Assembly: GCF_025370935.1 (NCBI RefSeq)
Contig: NC_133499.1
Span: 1,710,582 to 1,774,581, forward strand
Source: Choristoneura fumiferana
Lineage: Eukaryota > Arthropoda > Insecta > Lepidoptera > Tortricidae
Length of the DNA stretch: 64,000 nucleotides
Reading direction: 5' to 3'
The notes beneath the pieces were generated by a model, which saw only the letters and a program-made list of their open reading frames with translations, was not told where the DNA came from and searched no databases. A program made the translations under genes and the position numbers. Shown in pieces: positions 11,201 through 21,469 of this stretch; position 1 is the first letter of the stretch; each line of letters starts with the position of its first letter.

Positions 11201-12305
11201 TCGTAGGTGGGTAGTTCCAAAAAAATGTATATGGCAAGTGATCATGTACAATCATGACAAAGTCGGTCATTTTGCTGTAGAAAAAACATTAGAGAGAATT
11301 AAAAGTAAATATTGGTTTCCAAAAATGAAAAAAGTGGTTACTAAATACATAAAAAATTGCCTGCAGTGTTTGTACAACAAAAATAAAACCGGTAAAAAGG
11401 AGGGAAAATTGTTTCCCATCCCTAAATATGCGCGTCCTTTTCACACCCTACACGTTGATCACGTGGGTCCGCTTGTTAAATCGTCAAAAGGAAACTGTCA
11501 CATTCTGGTATTGGTAGACTCGTTTACGAAATTTGTTTTTATTTATGCGGTGAAGGACACAAGTACCGCGTGTGTTATTAAGGTATTAGATAACTTGTTT
11601 AAAGTATTTGGCAACCCGAGGAGACTTATCACTGATGCGGGATCAGCTTTCACGTCCAAGGCGTTTCAATCGTACTGCAATGATAAAAATATACGTGCAC
11701 ATACTATTGCCACCAGTATGGCCAGGGCGAACGGCCAGGTAGAAATTTACAATAAAACTATACTTGAAGCACTACGTTCGCTGGGAGCAGAAACAGACTA
11801 TACGCACTGGGACGACGTCTTAACGACATTGCAACAAGGTATTAATAGTACATTACAGAAAACGATAAACGCCACGCCCAGTGAAGCATTTTTTGGGTAC
11901 CGTCTTCGAATGGAAAGTGATATACTGTTACCAGATCATGATGATATCGTAGATGTCACCAAACTTCGACATGAAATGGATGCAAGGATTCAGAAAAACG
12001 CCATGGAACAAAAACAACGTTTTGATGCAAAGCGTTGCCCTGCCAAAAACTACGAGATTGGGGACTTGGTTCTCATAAAGGTGCCTAGCAAAAACAATAA
12101 TGGTAGTAGTACTAAACTACTGCCTATTTTCAAAGGACCTTTCAAAGTGTCGAAAATCCTTGGAAAAGACAGATACCAAGTAGTTGATATGACCGGCAGT
12201 GAACGTTCAAATAAGAAATACACAGGTACTACTTGCGTTGAAAATATGAAACCCTGGATCAGAATAGCTGATTGGGATGTGGATGTTGGCGTAACTGGTA
12301 TGTAA
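8259..12305 (+). CDS. Gag-Pol polyprotein of Gypsy LTR retrotransposon (1348 aa)
   Basis: Single uninterrupted ORF starting 35 bases after the LTR. Gag begins with a basic, Ser/Arg-rich tail, followed by a retrotransposon-gag-like capsid region and two zinc knuckles near residues 274-303 (the first CX2CX3HX4C, the second CX2CX4HX4C). The aspartic protease active site is at Asp343, in the form D-M-G-S rather than D-S/T-G. Reverse transcriptase has YLDD at 650-653. RNase H has TDAS with Asp799. Integrase has an HHCC zinc finger (H999 or H1004, C1034, C1037) and a DD35E triad D1067, D1126, E1162. Gag and Pol share one frame, so no frameshift is needed to make Pol. All enzymatic motifs are present and there are no stops: the copy could be active. 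Confidence 0.96.
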   Translation: MGRMSRARERKRKSRKRARSSSSSSSSTSSSHTPPPPRKKARKSVDGQVTGCHNMTLNSMIPEFDPLCDRVDNWLNIVDLHAKTFNWKEHIIIFQAVNKFRGTAKMWYDSFIKNESGWALWKWKEWKDKISYTFQIKRNMFNLLKDIIDSRPVPQQSLYEFHFQQKCKIDKLNLNFSDKDVISIIIGNINDSNLSASVDAGNIQSCDQLASFLHGRFHNASSSSAAPVFEHKAHQNQLSFKKHELGSLKSEQPNKVIMHSQLTPPAKLTKPISCFGCGGSHKKHECTEICNHCSKKGHSEAFCRTKKSGELKKEVKFVTSGENKNKFYKNGSIGGISQQMFIDMGSDCSIITQDLVKEFSFPKYKLPNPIHLQGFTSGSTILVDEYVTAPLTFDEIEFKDVKFYIMNSLSGCNILIGRNVTEDPSVMYIRIGNTLRFHKTSVIAAVLSNETKFNVADKYQSTLKELFNKHPETISTTLNSLGKIKDFEMDIELDSKKPIHSRPYRLSEPDRISLRRIIDELLENNIIQESKSAYASPVLLVDKKGGEKRLCVDYRSLNKVTIKEKYPMPRIEDLLDRLKGCRYFTSLDMKSGYYQICVNKNSVDKTAFITEDGHYEFLRMPFGLCNGPSIFQRMMNSILGNLRFKNVIVYLDDVLIVSKSIEENLDTLELVLKLFKEHGLTLNLKKCFFLLTDITFLGYDVSSEGIKPTPKKIEAIKQFPVPKTVHQLRQFLGLVNYFRKFIKNCAILSSPLTKLLKKGQRWHWTDEHDSTVKQLKDALTSDSILAIFDHEKDTVLYTDASREGVAGILVQVHEHGERPVYYYSRQTTNEEKSYHSFELELLAIVSSLQKFRLYLLGHKFKLVTDCNAVRYSLTKKEVLPRIARWVLLTQEFDYSISHRPGNKMQHVDALSRNPTFTGEISEQQIILSITEADWLLSVQEQDPDITKIKNILLSGEADENKSVFNDYELLGHKVYRRTELGRRWVVPKKCIWQVIMYNHDKVGHFAVEKTLERIKSKYWFPKMKKVVTKYIKNCLQCLYNKNKTGKKEGKLFPIPKYARPFHTLHVDHVGPLVKSSKGNCHILVLVDSFTKFVFIYAVKDTSTACVIKVLDNLFKVFGNPRRLITDAGSAFTSKAFQSYCNDKNIRAHTIATSMARANGQVEIYNKTILEALRSLGAETDYTHWDDVLTTLQQGINSTLQKTINATPSEAFFGYRLRMESDILLPDHDDIVDVTKLRHEMDARIQKNAMEQKQRFDAKRCPAKNYEIGDLVLIKVPSKNNNGSSTKLLPIFKGPFKVSKILGKDRYQVVDMTGSERSNKKYTGTTCVENMKPWIRIADWDVDVGVTGM

Positions 12306-12806
12306 ATTATTTTTACTTCAATGCAACACTTATTTTATTTAAAAGGTTTACACAAATGAATTTACTCAGGTTTCAGCATAACTGCAGTTAAATAAGCAAA
12401 TAAGGTTTGATAGGTATCTATTTATGAAACACATAGGCATTTACTGTAATTCTGGTTTTGATTGTAATTCTATTATAGTTGTTTCTAGGTTACTCAAAGA
12501 CCATTACAAGTGAGGTTCGACCTCGAGCTTGTAATGAGTTGAGCTTTATCTTGTATTGTGTTGAGCGGTTAAACTGGATAGCTTCAGCTATCATGTGGAC
12601 CAAGAGTCTGAGCATGCTGGTTTGAAGTTGGGAATCTCGCTCACTGTGCAAGCTAAAGCTTTGACTGGGTATTCTATCAGCAAAGTGTATTCAAAATTAT
12701 TTTATCAATGCTTGATAAATGTAAATGGTTTTTAAAATTATTATAACGACTGTTGTCTTTCAGAAGTTGGTGTGCCTGGGGACAGACACAGTGCAGGAGG
12801 GCCGGA
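12306..12806 (+). other. Non-coding 3' region of the Gypsy element
   Basis: No ORF with envelope features. A short foldback pairs cattacaag (about 12502) with cttgtaatg (about 12529). A weak purine run (ggaggg) just before the 3' LTR may be the polypurine tract. Confidence 0.6.
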
Positions 12807-13189
12807 TGTTGGCGCCACTGTTTTCACCGAGCCTCCTCTTCTATGAAGAAGTGACGTCACATCCTATCACCGACAATGCTGCCATCTACCGAGAAAATTG
12901 CGCGACGTTATGTTGGCAGCAGTGGCCGTTACGAAATCGTTGGAGGGAGAAGACCGCGAAAACATTATATAAACGTCGGTACTGCGGCTCAGAGGGCTTT
13001 TTGGATTTGTATTTGTCTGGCTAGCTCAGCGTCCGTGGTCATTAAATATATAAATAAAATAATAAGGAGATTTGTTTACCAAGGTTAATTGTTGGTATTG
13101 AGTGTGTCAAGGTTCCGTGAGTATAAAAATAAATGATTGAAATAACAGCGTTGATTACTTGTGTGATTCTACCTTGCAGATTCCTTACA
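12807..13189 (+). repeat. 3' LTR of the Gypsy element
   Basis: 383 bp, near-identical to the 5' LTR (differences are three missing single bases and about four substitutions). Ends ...ccttaca and is followed by the target duplication cata. Confidence 0.95.
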
Positions 13190-13193
13190 CATA

Positions 13194-13760
13194 TGAGTAT
13201 GACAGATGACAGAGCCTACATTATTTCTACTTTTGGCCACTATAAGCGCTGCGATAGATTTCATTTCCCCCACCTAGTACTACAGAGCTACTTCCGGGAT
13301 TGACATTTACACAACGTGAAAAGGATAGCGATAAATAAATTCTATGTAAATGAAGTCTCAGGCAACAGCTAGTAATTAATAAGCTGACCCTACTAATTCA
13401 TCACAAGCAAATCATTACGAAACGGCCTTTCGATATCAACCCAGCTTCAGTGAATATTTACACAAGAAGTAGAAATAGCCATTAACTCCCCGCTTAAAGG
13501 CATTAATGTAGCGGTTCTATTGAAAACGGAACGTTTTCATGTTTAAAAAAAAAGATGTGGCTATTTCCAGGTCAGGGTATTCATTTGTGCACCGACGTTC
13601 CGTTACACTCAAACGTTGTAATAGCTGAGTTGAAGCGATTTTGTGAAATACACGTCCGTTTAGAAAATTACCATGGGCAATTGTTTCGCTAATAGCGTAG
13701 CGTTTTATTGCGAATTTCTAGAATTTACTAGGACTTATGTATGACCATAAGTTCTTATAC
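13194..13760. other. No recognised gene
   Basis: Sequence right of the Gypsy element; no coding frame or repeat family recognised. Confidence 0.4.
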
Positions 13761-13764
13761 CCAA

Positions 13765-13905
13765 ATGGTTGTCTGGAAGAGATCGATTTTAAGCAATAAG
13801 ACTGCCTATTGTCTACCCTGAATCTAAGTGTTTATATTATAAGTTTTTGTACTGATTTATGATGTGCAATAAAGAATATTTGTATTTTATTGTATTGTAT
13901 GACCC
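13765..13905 (+). mobile_element. LINE 3' UTR tail (ggaagag... AATAAAG family)
   Basis: Shares tggaagag, a gcaataag-pyrimidine block, tgcctattgt and the final caataaag followed by tattgtattg repeats with 59476-59620. Only the last ~140 bp of the element are present. Confidence 0.6.
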
Positions 13906-14005
13906 TAAACACACGAGTACCTAAAATATAATTACCTCTTGTTTGTCGTATTTTGGCTATGAGTGAAATCACGAAAGTTCAAAACGTTAGTTAGGTATTT
14001 ATTCG

Positions 14006-14290
14006 TTTTTTTTTTTTTTGTTTGGCTGGATGGCAAACGAGCAAATGGGTCTCCTGATGGTAAGAGATCACCACCGCCCATAAACATCTGCAACACCAGG
14101 GGTATTGCAGACGCGTTGCCAACCTAGAGGCCTAAGATGGGATACTTCACGTGCCAGTAATTTCACCGGCTGTCTTACTCTCCACGCCGAAACACAACAG
14201 TGCAAACACTGCTGCTTCACGGCAGGATTAGCGAGCAAGATGGTGGTAGCAATCCGGGTGGACCTTGCACAAGTCCTACCACCTGTTTCT
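14006..14290 (-). mobile_element. 285-bp poly(A) retroposon unit (minus)
   Basis: Poly-T run, ggatggcaaacgagcaaat, ccgaaacacaacagtgcaa and the end point cctaccacctg, same boundaries as the other copies. Directly followed by a SINE. Confidence 0.8.
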
Positions 14291-14298
14291 ATTATGGT

Positions 14299-14601
14299 AA
14301 GCCGTGGTGGCCTAGTGGTTTGACCTATCGCCTCTCAAACAGAGGGTCGTGGGTTCAAACCCCGGCTCGCACCTCTGAGTTTTTCGAAATTCATGTGCGG
14401 AATTACATTTGAAAATTTACCACGAGCTTTGCGGTGAAGGAAAACATCGTGAGGAAACCTGCACAACCTGCGAAGAAATTCAATGGTGCGTGTGAAGTTC
14501 CCAATCCGCACTGGGCCCGCGTGGGAACTATGGCCCAAGCCCTCTTGTTCTGAGAGAGGCCTGTGCCCAGCAGTGGGACGTATATAGGCTGGGATGATGA
14601 A
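14299..14601 (+). mobile_element. tRNA-headed SINE (family A), full length
   Basis: Starts gccgtggtggcctagtggtt (A box), with B box gggttcaaacccc, a ~150-bp body and the 3' end gcccagcagtgggacgtata then gatgatga. The 3' end resembles that of the RTE elements here (52690-52745), suggesting RTE machinery moved it. Other copies: 18549, 53225, 60571 and several fragments. Confidence 0.85.
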
Positions 14602-14623
14602 CCTGATTGAGCCCATTTCACAA

Positions 14624-14890
14624 GCTTTTATTTAGTTTCACCCGTCCCGTTGTCTGTCTGTTAGGTCAAATCTTGCAAATTAAATTCGACCAACTTCCAG
14701 TAGTCGGATTGACTTGTTTGGTATACTTAACGTGACAATACAATAATCTAGTAGTGACATTGTGGTAGTCCGGCCAGGATTGTCTCCACGGGACGGAACT
14801 CTTCAACGGTTAATGGCACCGACTTGAAATTTGGTATGCAAATGTAGTTTGGGTGACATTACCAGCAAAAAAAGTTTGTATTAAAATGTT
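14624..14890 (+). mobile_element. acaagctttt-ended repeat (family D)
   Basis: Runs from acaagcttttatttag through aacttccagtagtcggatt and tggtagtccggccaggat to agcaaaaaaagtttgtatt. The ends are roughly inverted (acaagctttt / aaaagcttgt). Copies also at 34020, 34735, 35275, 36862, 54970 and 62185. Confidence 0.65.
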
Positions 14891-15465
14891 TTCATTCTGC
14901 CTTAAACTTATATACTATTAACTGTGAATTTTTAGGGTTCCGTAGACATCGTAATTTATTTGAATCTCTCTCTGTGTTTGTCTTTCTCCCTCTATTTTTA
15001 GAGTTCCGTAGCCCAATGGCAAAAAACGGAACCCTTATAAACGAAACTATAAAAACTATACTGTTAAAACTTGGTAAGTAGATGTAATTTGTGAACCGCA
15101 TTAAGATTTTCACACAAAAATAAGAAAAAACAACTTTTTTTTCATCAAACCCATACGTGAGTGAGGTTTCTGATATCATTTTTTCTAAACTGAATAGTTT
15201 GCGCGAAAGACACTTCGAAAGTGGTAAAATGTGTGTGATGATGATGATTTTATGGGCACAAATCCACAAAAAGTTAGGATCTATGACAGTTCTAAGGCAA
15301 TTCCTTTATTTAATTATAAGTATGTGTATCACAGATGTCTCCTAAGTTACGGGGACAGAATAACAACACTAAAGAGTCCATTGACACATTTGCGCATTTT
15401 CGTCGCCAAACTGCTTTGTATAGCCTCGTAAGACCCACGTCAAATTTTGTTAGATTTTGAAACTT

Positions 15466-15588
15466 GGGGCTGTTTCACCATCCATTGATTAGTGTTACCT
15501 GACGGTTAAAGGTGATGCCGTCTCCGTCTATTCGAACAAAACAAATACCAGTCAGTTAACAATAATGAACGGATGGTGACACAGCCCC
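15466..15588. mobile_element. Harbinger-like MITE (copy 2, shortened)
   Basis: Begins ggggctgtttcaccatccat and ends acagcccc|taa. Most of the right arm is deleted and the left flank lacks TAA. Confidence 0.65.
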
Positions 15589-15925
15589 TAAGTGTCAGTA
15601 ATGCCGTCTTTTCGTCGTAATTTGTCCCCTGGAGGCCCTGGAGCTAGACTTTCCGAGCTTCAAAAAGGTTCTCTCAATCTAATTACCTTAGTGCCCATCA
15701 GGATATCTTATGTAATAACATGAGGGATCAGACAGATAGACAGGCACTTTCGTGCGGGCCATCCTTCAGCATTGATGACGTCATTTGTCTAACTGACCCT
15801 CGGCCGATACGTGAACTGCTGAAGTTTTGGTGCAAATTCGAAACGTAGGCGTTTAATGTGATAAGAAAGAAATAAAGATTTTTTTTTTCGTGACAACATG
15901 GAAAAAATATAATAAAAAATGAAAT

Positions 15926-16217
15926 GATTTTTTTTTTTTTTTTTTTTTTTTTATTTGACTGGATGGCAAACGAGCAAATGGGTCTCCTGATGGTAAGAGA
16001 TCACCACCGCCCATAAACATCTGCAACACCAGGGGTATTGCAGACGCGTTGCCAACCTAGAGGCCTAAGATGGGATACCTCACGTGCCAGTAATTTCACT
16101 GGCTGTCTTACTCTCCACGCCGAAACACAACAGTGCAAGCACTGCTGCTTCACGGCAGGATTAGCGAGCAAGATGGTGGTAGCAATCCGGGCGGAACTTG
16201 CACAAGGTCCTTGCACA
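15926..16217 (-). mobile_element. 285-bp poly(A) retroposon unit (minus)
   Basis: Long poly-T (15927-15952), then the same unit as 14006-14290, ending near aaggtcct; a second aaggtcct-like start follows. Confidence 0.75.
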
Positions 16218-16249
16218 AGGAAATGGTTCATTTGCGGAATATGGGTAAC

Positions 16250-16440
16250 GTCATCATCATCATCATTCCAGCCTATATACGTCCTACTGCAGGGCACAGG
16301 CCTCCCCTCAGAATAGTAAAGCTCGTGGTAAATTTCAAATGCACATGAATTTCAAAAAACTCAGAGGTGTGAGCCGGGGTTTGAACCCACGATCCTCTGC
16401 TTGAGAGGCCGTAGGTCAAACCACTCGGCCACCACGGCTT
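16250..16440 (-). mobile_element. SINE family A with internal deletion
   Basis: (CATCAT) tail and cagcctatatacgtcctact at one end, the B box and ccaccacggctt at the other; about 110 bp of the body is missing. Confidence 0.75.
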
Positions 16441-16729
16441 ACGTATGGGTAACATAAGATTTTATAAATATGATTGCATTCTACCATACTCTACCCATCC
16501 TACCCATACCCATTTCCATACCCATACCTTCTTACCTTCTTACCTACCTACCTATCTCTACCTATGTCGCGAATTGGTGCCAAATTAGCAAACTGTTGGT
16601 CTTGCGAAAAGAGCTAATCTTCCTTTGAGACCATCAGGTCATCCATCATACATGTAAAATACATTAAAACAAAGTGAAACCGACACAATTTTTACTGACT
16701 GGCTGACAGACCAATCAACTCAGTCTAGA

Positions 16730-17471
16730 TGTCGGCGGCCGATCGTAAAATCCGCCAGATCACGAAATTCCTAGGCATATCATGAAACGCCGCCATTTCA
16801 TGATATGCCTAAAAGTTGGCCAGGCATATCACGATGTTCCTGAGAAATAATACGGCAGATCGATTAGAGCAACGCATTCGTCGATATTCCTAGCTCTATA
16901 CCGGGCACATCGTAAAATAGTTTCTTTTTTGGCCACTGGTGGCGCTGCGTATGCAATGGCGGCCGTGACCAGCTGACCGGCCGTGTTTGTTTACCGCGTG
17001 AAAAATGTCGGCGTCACAACAAAATGATCTTTGAACCGAAAATAGTGATTGAATTCAAAATAGAAGTGCAAAAGAAGCTTTTGAACATCAGCTCCATTCT
17101 TTGTATGTGAATCAAACGGATTCTGGCACAATGTGAAAAAACCATGGACGTCTGCCCGTATTTTAGAGGTTAGTATTTTGTTGTAGATCGATTAGAGCAA
17201 CGCATTCGTCGATTCGATATTCTTAGCTCTATTCCGGGCACATCGTGATATGCCGAAAAGAAGAAAAATTGCGGCGTTTCATGATAAGCCTACGAATTTC
17301 ATGATCTGCCTAAACTGGCCAAATCATGAAATGGCGGCGTTTCATGATATGCCTAGGAATTTCATGATCTGCCTAAACGTCATGTCCCTTAGCCAATTCA
17401 TGAAATGGCGGCATTTCACGATATGCCTAGGAATTTCGTGATCTGGCAGATTTTACGATCGGCCGCCGACA
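16730..17471. mobile_element. 742-bp TIR element with subterminal array
   Basis: The terminal ~70 bp are inverted (tgtcggcggccgatcgtaaa at the left, mirrored at 17452-17471) and bounded by the 4-bp duplication taga (16726-16729, 17472-17475). The right side has three ~70-bp units, each with a gcggc-tttca-gata-gcct core, at 17258, 17327 and 17401; a mirrored unit is on the left. A 57-bp segment (gatcgattagagcaacgcat) is repeated directly at 16858 and 17187. The middle (16920-17160) is unlike the arms and codes for nothing recognised. Non-autonomous DNA transposon; superfamily not clear. Confidence 0.75.
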
Positions 17472-17475
17472 TAGA

Positions 17476-18160
17476 TACAAGGACTAGGAGCTTCAAATTT
17501 TGTAACGGGATTCCTTTATTAGCATTTGTAGACAGACGAGCACTCAACATCATTATTTAAGCGCCTGCCTAGCTCTTGTCGGTGTAGTAATCGCTATTCC
17601 GATTAAAATATCAAAATTATGATTTTCATTTAATATTTTTTTTAATCAACTTTCCTTCTCTTCGAATAAATATGTAAAATCACTGAGGCAGATCACAAAT
17701 TTTAGAATGTATCAAAGGCATTATTTGAAAATAAATCCGTGAATGAAGGAATGTTCAGCTGGCGCAGTCATTTCAATCACTGGCAGAGATACTATTTTCA
17801 TTTATTTCTATGGTGACGCCGTCGTGGGTAAAAGCTAGTTATTTAAAAGATTCAAAAAATATTTTTATTAGCGAACGCTTCCGCTTCTGCCTTGATTGCA
17901 TTAGAAAGATAAGAGTCACGTCTTAGTATTTTATTGAGACAGAAATACCAAATCACGCCGTCACTTTCCCTCTTTCTGAATAATTCGTTTCCTATACTTT
18001 TTATGTTTTCGTATGTGGGCGGACTAATGGACGTTGCTTGTGTATTTTTATTTTGGTTAGTTTATGTCAGTTCTAGTTCGAGCTATTTTCTGATAAAATT
18101 GAGATACTTTCTAAATGGGTATCGCTTTATTCTGTTGGAAATTTTTGAAGCTCCAATCTA
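17476..18160. other. Unassigned
   Basis: AT-rich; an open frame at 17934-18317 has hydrophobic residues but no recognised family and overlaps a SINE tail (18164-18222). Not supported as a gene. Confidence 0.35.
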
Positions 18161-18548
18161 TCGTCATGATCATCATCATCCTACATCCCACTACTGGGCA
18201 CATCAGAATGAGAGCGCTTGGGTATCTGTGGTTACTTATTTATTCCGAAATACAGAGGACCTGTATCACTACTTTTTATTAAGTTCCTGCTATTTTCTCA
18301 CTGGTATAAAAAAGTGACATGTACCTAAAATAGCAACTTTGCGACCCACTTACTTACGTTTTGATATGTGTTTTTGATTGATTTTGATTTAGATGTTGCT
18401 AAGCTATTGACATACTAACATTTGCGATGAAAAAAGTATGATTATAATTTACTTTTTAATAATTTGAACTTTGTTTTGAACTAGACGACTATGAAACTAC
18501 AAAACTGGTTTCAATATTATTTCGCTGATAGAAAGCTGTTACTATCCC

Positions 18549-18854
18549 ATCATCATCATCCCAGCCTATATACGTCCCACTGCTGGGCACAGGCCTCCTC
18601 TCAGAACAAGAGAGCTTGGGCCATAGTTCCCACGCGGCCCAGTGCGGATTGGGAACTTCACACACACCATTGAATTGCTTCGCAAGTTTGTGCAGGTTTC
18701 CTCACGATGTTTTCCTTCACCGCAAAGCTCGTGGTAAATTTCAAATGTAATTCCGCACATGAATTTCGAAAAACTCAAAGGTGCGAGCCGGGGTTTGAAC
18801 CCACAACCCTCTGCTTGAGAGGCGATAGGTCAAACCACTAGGCCACCACGGCTT
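18549..18854 (-). mobile_element. SINE family A, full length (minus)
   Basis: Plus strand reads catcatcatcccagcctata ... gaggcgataggtcaaaccac ... ccaccacggctt. Same length and order as 60571-60875. Confidence 0.85.
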
Positions 18855-18859
18855 CTACT

Positions 18860-20270
18860 TACTATCCCAAGTTAACACGAAAATTTTATTCCGCAAGAAA
18901 GAATTGTCAGAATTTCTTATAAAACTACCCTAGAACAAGGAATTTAGTTCCCGAATGGCATTTAACATAAGTCGTACAATGCACACGAGGAACCAGTTAG
19001 CGTGTGTAACACTGCTAACTCACAGCGACTGAAACTCACGTAGTAACGGACATCAATATCCCATAAGTGAACAGTGGACAAGATACAGTAGAACTGCAAG
19101 CAGACAAATGTTCACATGGGAGTACCAGATCAGGGATATCGTTTAATTATTACCAAAACCGGGAATTATCACGTTGACAACACTTATTACCTTTCATAGA
19201 GGTGAGACGTATTTATAGGTTTTTGGAACAGGTTTATTTGGCTTGGACGCGTGAGTACGCGTTCCCGCCCGCGATTCTTTTAGCGTACGAGTATTTAAGA
19301 GTACGGCGGCTGACAACGTTCCGCCAACTTGAAAACAAGCATGATACGTGCGCTCACTGCGCTCGTCGCGCTTGGAACTATTCGGAAAACGTCCGGGAAC
19401 TTCGGGTTTTCGGGATCGACCAACTCGCCCTAGCCACTGCGCGATGAATTCCAGGAAAAAGGAGCGAGTTATCATTTGTTCAAATAACACTTTTAGCATG
19501 AACACAAAAAGGTCCAGTTTCTTTTGATGCCATTTCGGTACTTCGACATTCGTAATACTACTAAAACTAAAACTAGCATATACCTACGGTGTATCTGCAA
19601 TCACGGGAGCGCATTTACGGGAATCATTTTGATTCGGCAACGAGTCAATTGAGTTGAGTAACTAAGTTGAGTAAGTACTCGTAGATACTCGTGGACCTAG
19701 TCTTTGGATCTAGTCTTTTTGTGGACGCGTACTAGCAAGACTCAGTCCGCGTTGTGCCTAGTACGTCTCACCTCTACTTTCAACCACATTACAGTGGCCG
19801 TGGTCCCGAGTAGTCTCAGGGCACGGGTCGGACCTTTAACAATGGACGCTTACTTTGATTTTTGCAGTGGGAAAATGCGTTACACATAGCTGTAGTTTCT
19901 AGCGACATCTAGTTGTCACACAGAACAACTGCGACGTAATATCGCGCTGTTTCTCAACTTGGATGCACGTCCGATGCCCACTTCGGCTTCGGACTTTGCC
20001 CCCAGTCATGAAGACCTTGAGAGAGTGAGTTGACACCAGGACACCCCCGGGCACGATTGTCTGAGCTGGAGTTTCAGCGTCAAAAAAGGGGGGGGGGAGG
20101 TCGAGATATTCCTCACGGTACTTAAGTTAAATCATGTGGTATTCAAGATAGATTGGTTTCATTGTAATTTTGGCGTCAGTTTAATTCATAATTCTGATTA
20201 GAAGATATTGTGTAACCTTCACGGACTCTCGGACTGATGGTTCGGACTGATGAAAATTAAATTTTAAATG
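18860..20270. other. Unassigned, partly GC-rich
   Basis: 19200-19445 is GC-richer than its surroundings and has open frames on both strands, but no domain is recognisable. 19740-19900 likewise. A G run lies near 20090. Confidence 0.3.
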
Positions 20271-20279
20271 TCGAGTGTG

Positions 20280-20580
20280 GTGCCTGGCCTACCGCTTCCG
20301 AACCAATGTTGAGAACTCCGCGTGCCTTAGGAGTAAATAGGGCTGGTGCGAGTCGGCGGCTTGCGAGTGTGGACACCCGGAACAGACGGCCCACCACATG
20401 GTTCTGGTACGATTACTAAGTTCGATGGACACATAGATGACCTTAAGATGCTGTCAGAGAAAGTCGTGGAGTATTTTAAGAAATCTAGATTTAAGTTTTA
20501 ATTTTTAATTTTCATTTGTATTTCTTAAACAGTTTTGCAGTGACACGTATCCCATACGATAAATAAATACATTTATTCAA
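20280..20580 (+). pseudogene. Non-LTR retrotransposon ORF2 C-terminus (decayed)
   Basis: Two frames together give a zinc-finger-like CECGHPEQTAHHMV, then, shifted, KFDGHIDDLKMLSEKVVEYF and a stop, followed by gataaataaatac. This order (Cys/His block, short acidic tail, stop, A-rich end) is typical of the C-terminus of jockey-type LINE ORF2. One frameshift or more. Confidence 0.6.
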
Positions 20581-20639
20581 TAATATTCGTCAATCCCTTT
20601 TTCATTACTTTAAGCTCTGAAAATAGGTATCTTTAGGGA

Positions 20640-21440
20640 TGTAAGTAAATTTAAAAATCGAATGATGCTCCTTTGTATTCACGAACTGGTAAACAAGGAG
20701 ATTGTAATGCGTAATACTTACCTCCAAACCTCCATGCTGGCCAGCAGTGCTGGCTGAACGCTCCAAAGCCCAAAGAGCGCGAGGCCATTAAAAAAAAAAC
20801 AAAAGACGGTTTGACGCGATAAATGTTCTTCCGCTCTGTAACAAATTGCGTATACATACATTTATGATGGTTTTTCTTTATTTCCTCGCATTTGTGATGA
20901 AAAGTAGTGTTCAACTCGAGTGATAATGAATCAATTACACCCGCGAACTATAAGCACCCTCGCTCGCTTTGCTCGCTCTTACGCCTAAATATCTTGGGTG
21001 TAATTGATCACTTACAACCCTTGTTTATCAATCTGTTATTGAATGACAGAAACAAGAATGATGAACTGAAATGACGCCAGAATGAGCTGGTAACTGATGT
21101 CACGGCGTGTTGTACGATCGCGTATCTTTTCACGTCATTGTGTTCGACTATAACAATGAATCTTTGCTTGACACCCTACACTTCAGTCGACTAGTGACCA
21201 CGGCCGCCTCCATGTGTCCGAAACCTCTGGGCGATCTCCATTTTTTTAAAAATTTGGTTCTACTGTCACTTTGCTACTGTTGAAAGTACGAAGCCATTGC
21301 ACGTGCCCGAACGCTCCTCGCCACCTTGCTCGCTCAAAACGACGTAGTGAATATTTCATAGTGAAAAGTGACATATTTTCCATATTTTCTTCTTGCGACT
21401 TCAAGTTTGTGTCACGTATTTGAGACACTTTACACAGAAT
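20640..21440. other. Repeat-derived, hairpin at 20935-21010
   Basis: tcaattacacc and ggtgtaattga pair across a GC-rich centre rich in gctcgct. No coding evidence. Confidence 0.4.
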
Positions 21441-21469
21441 ATCTTTAAAAAGTACGCAAATACAGAATC

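Larger units (their letters stand above)
7839..13189 (+). mobile_element. Ty3/Gypsy LTR retrotransposon, nearly intact
   Basis: LTR 7839-8224, a single gag-pol ORF, 500 bp of non-coding 3' sequence, LTR 12807-13189. Both LTRs run TG...CA. The 4-bp duplication cata (7835-7838 and 13190-13193) flanks the element exactly. By eye the LTRs differ by about 4 substitutions and 3 one-base indels in ~385 bp, so the insertion is young. Domain order protease-RT-RNase H-integrase places it in Ty3/Gypsy (Metaviridae type). A primer site resembling tRNA-Leu suggests the mdg3/blastopia side of the group, but this is tentative. There is no envelope ORF. Confidence 0.96.

Noticed and set aside
12306..12806. 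Envelope gene of the LTR element
   Set aside because: Only 500 bp and no frame with a signal peptide or transmembrane segment.
14105..14412. Short open frames in the 14.1-14.6 kb region and their look-alikes at 16.0, 36.5, 39.5, 60.6 and 61.1 kb
   Set aside because: They translate the 285-bp retroposon unit and SINE A; similarity among them is repeat similarity, not a protein family.
17934..18317. 127-codon open frame with hydrophobic residues
   Set aside because: AT-rich composition gives Phe/Leu/Ile-rich frames by chance; it runs into a SINE tail and no family is recognisable.
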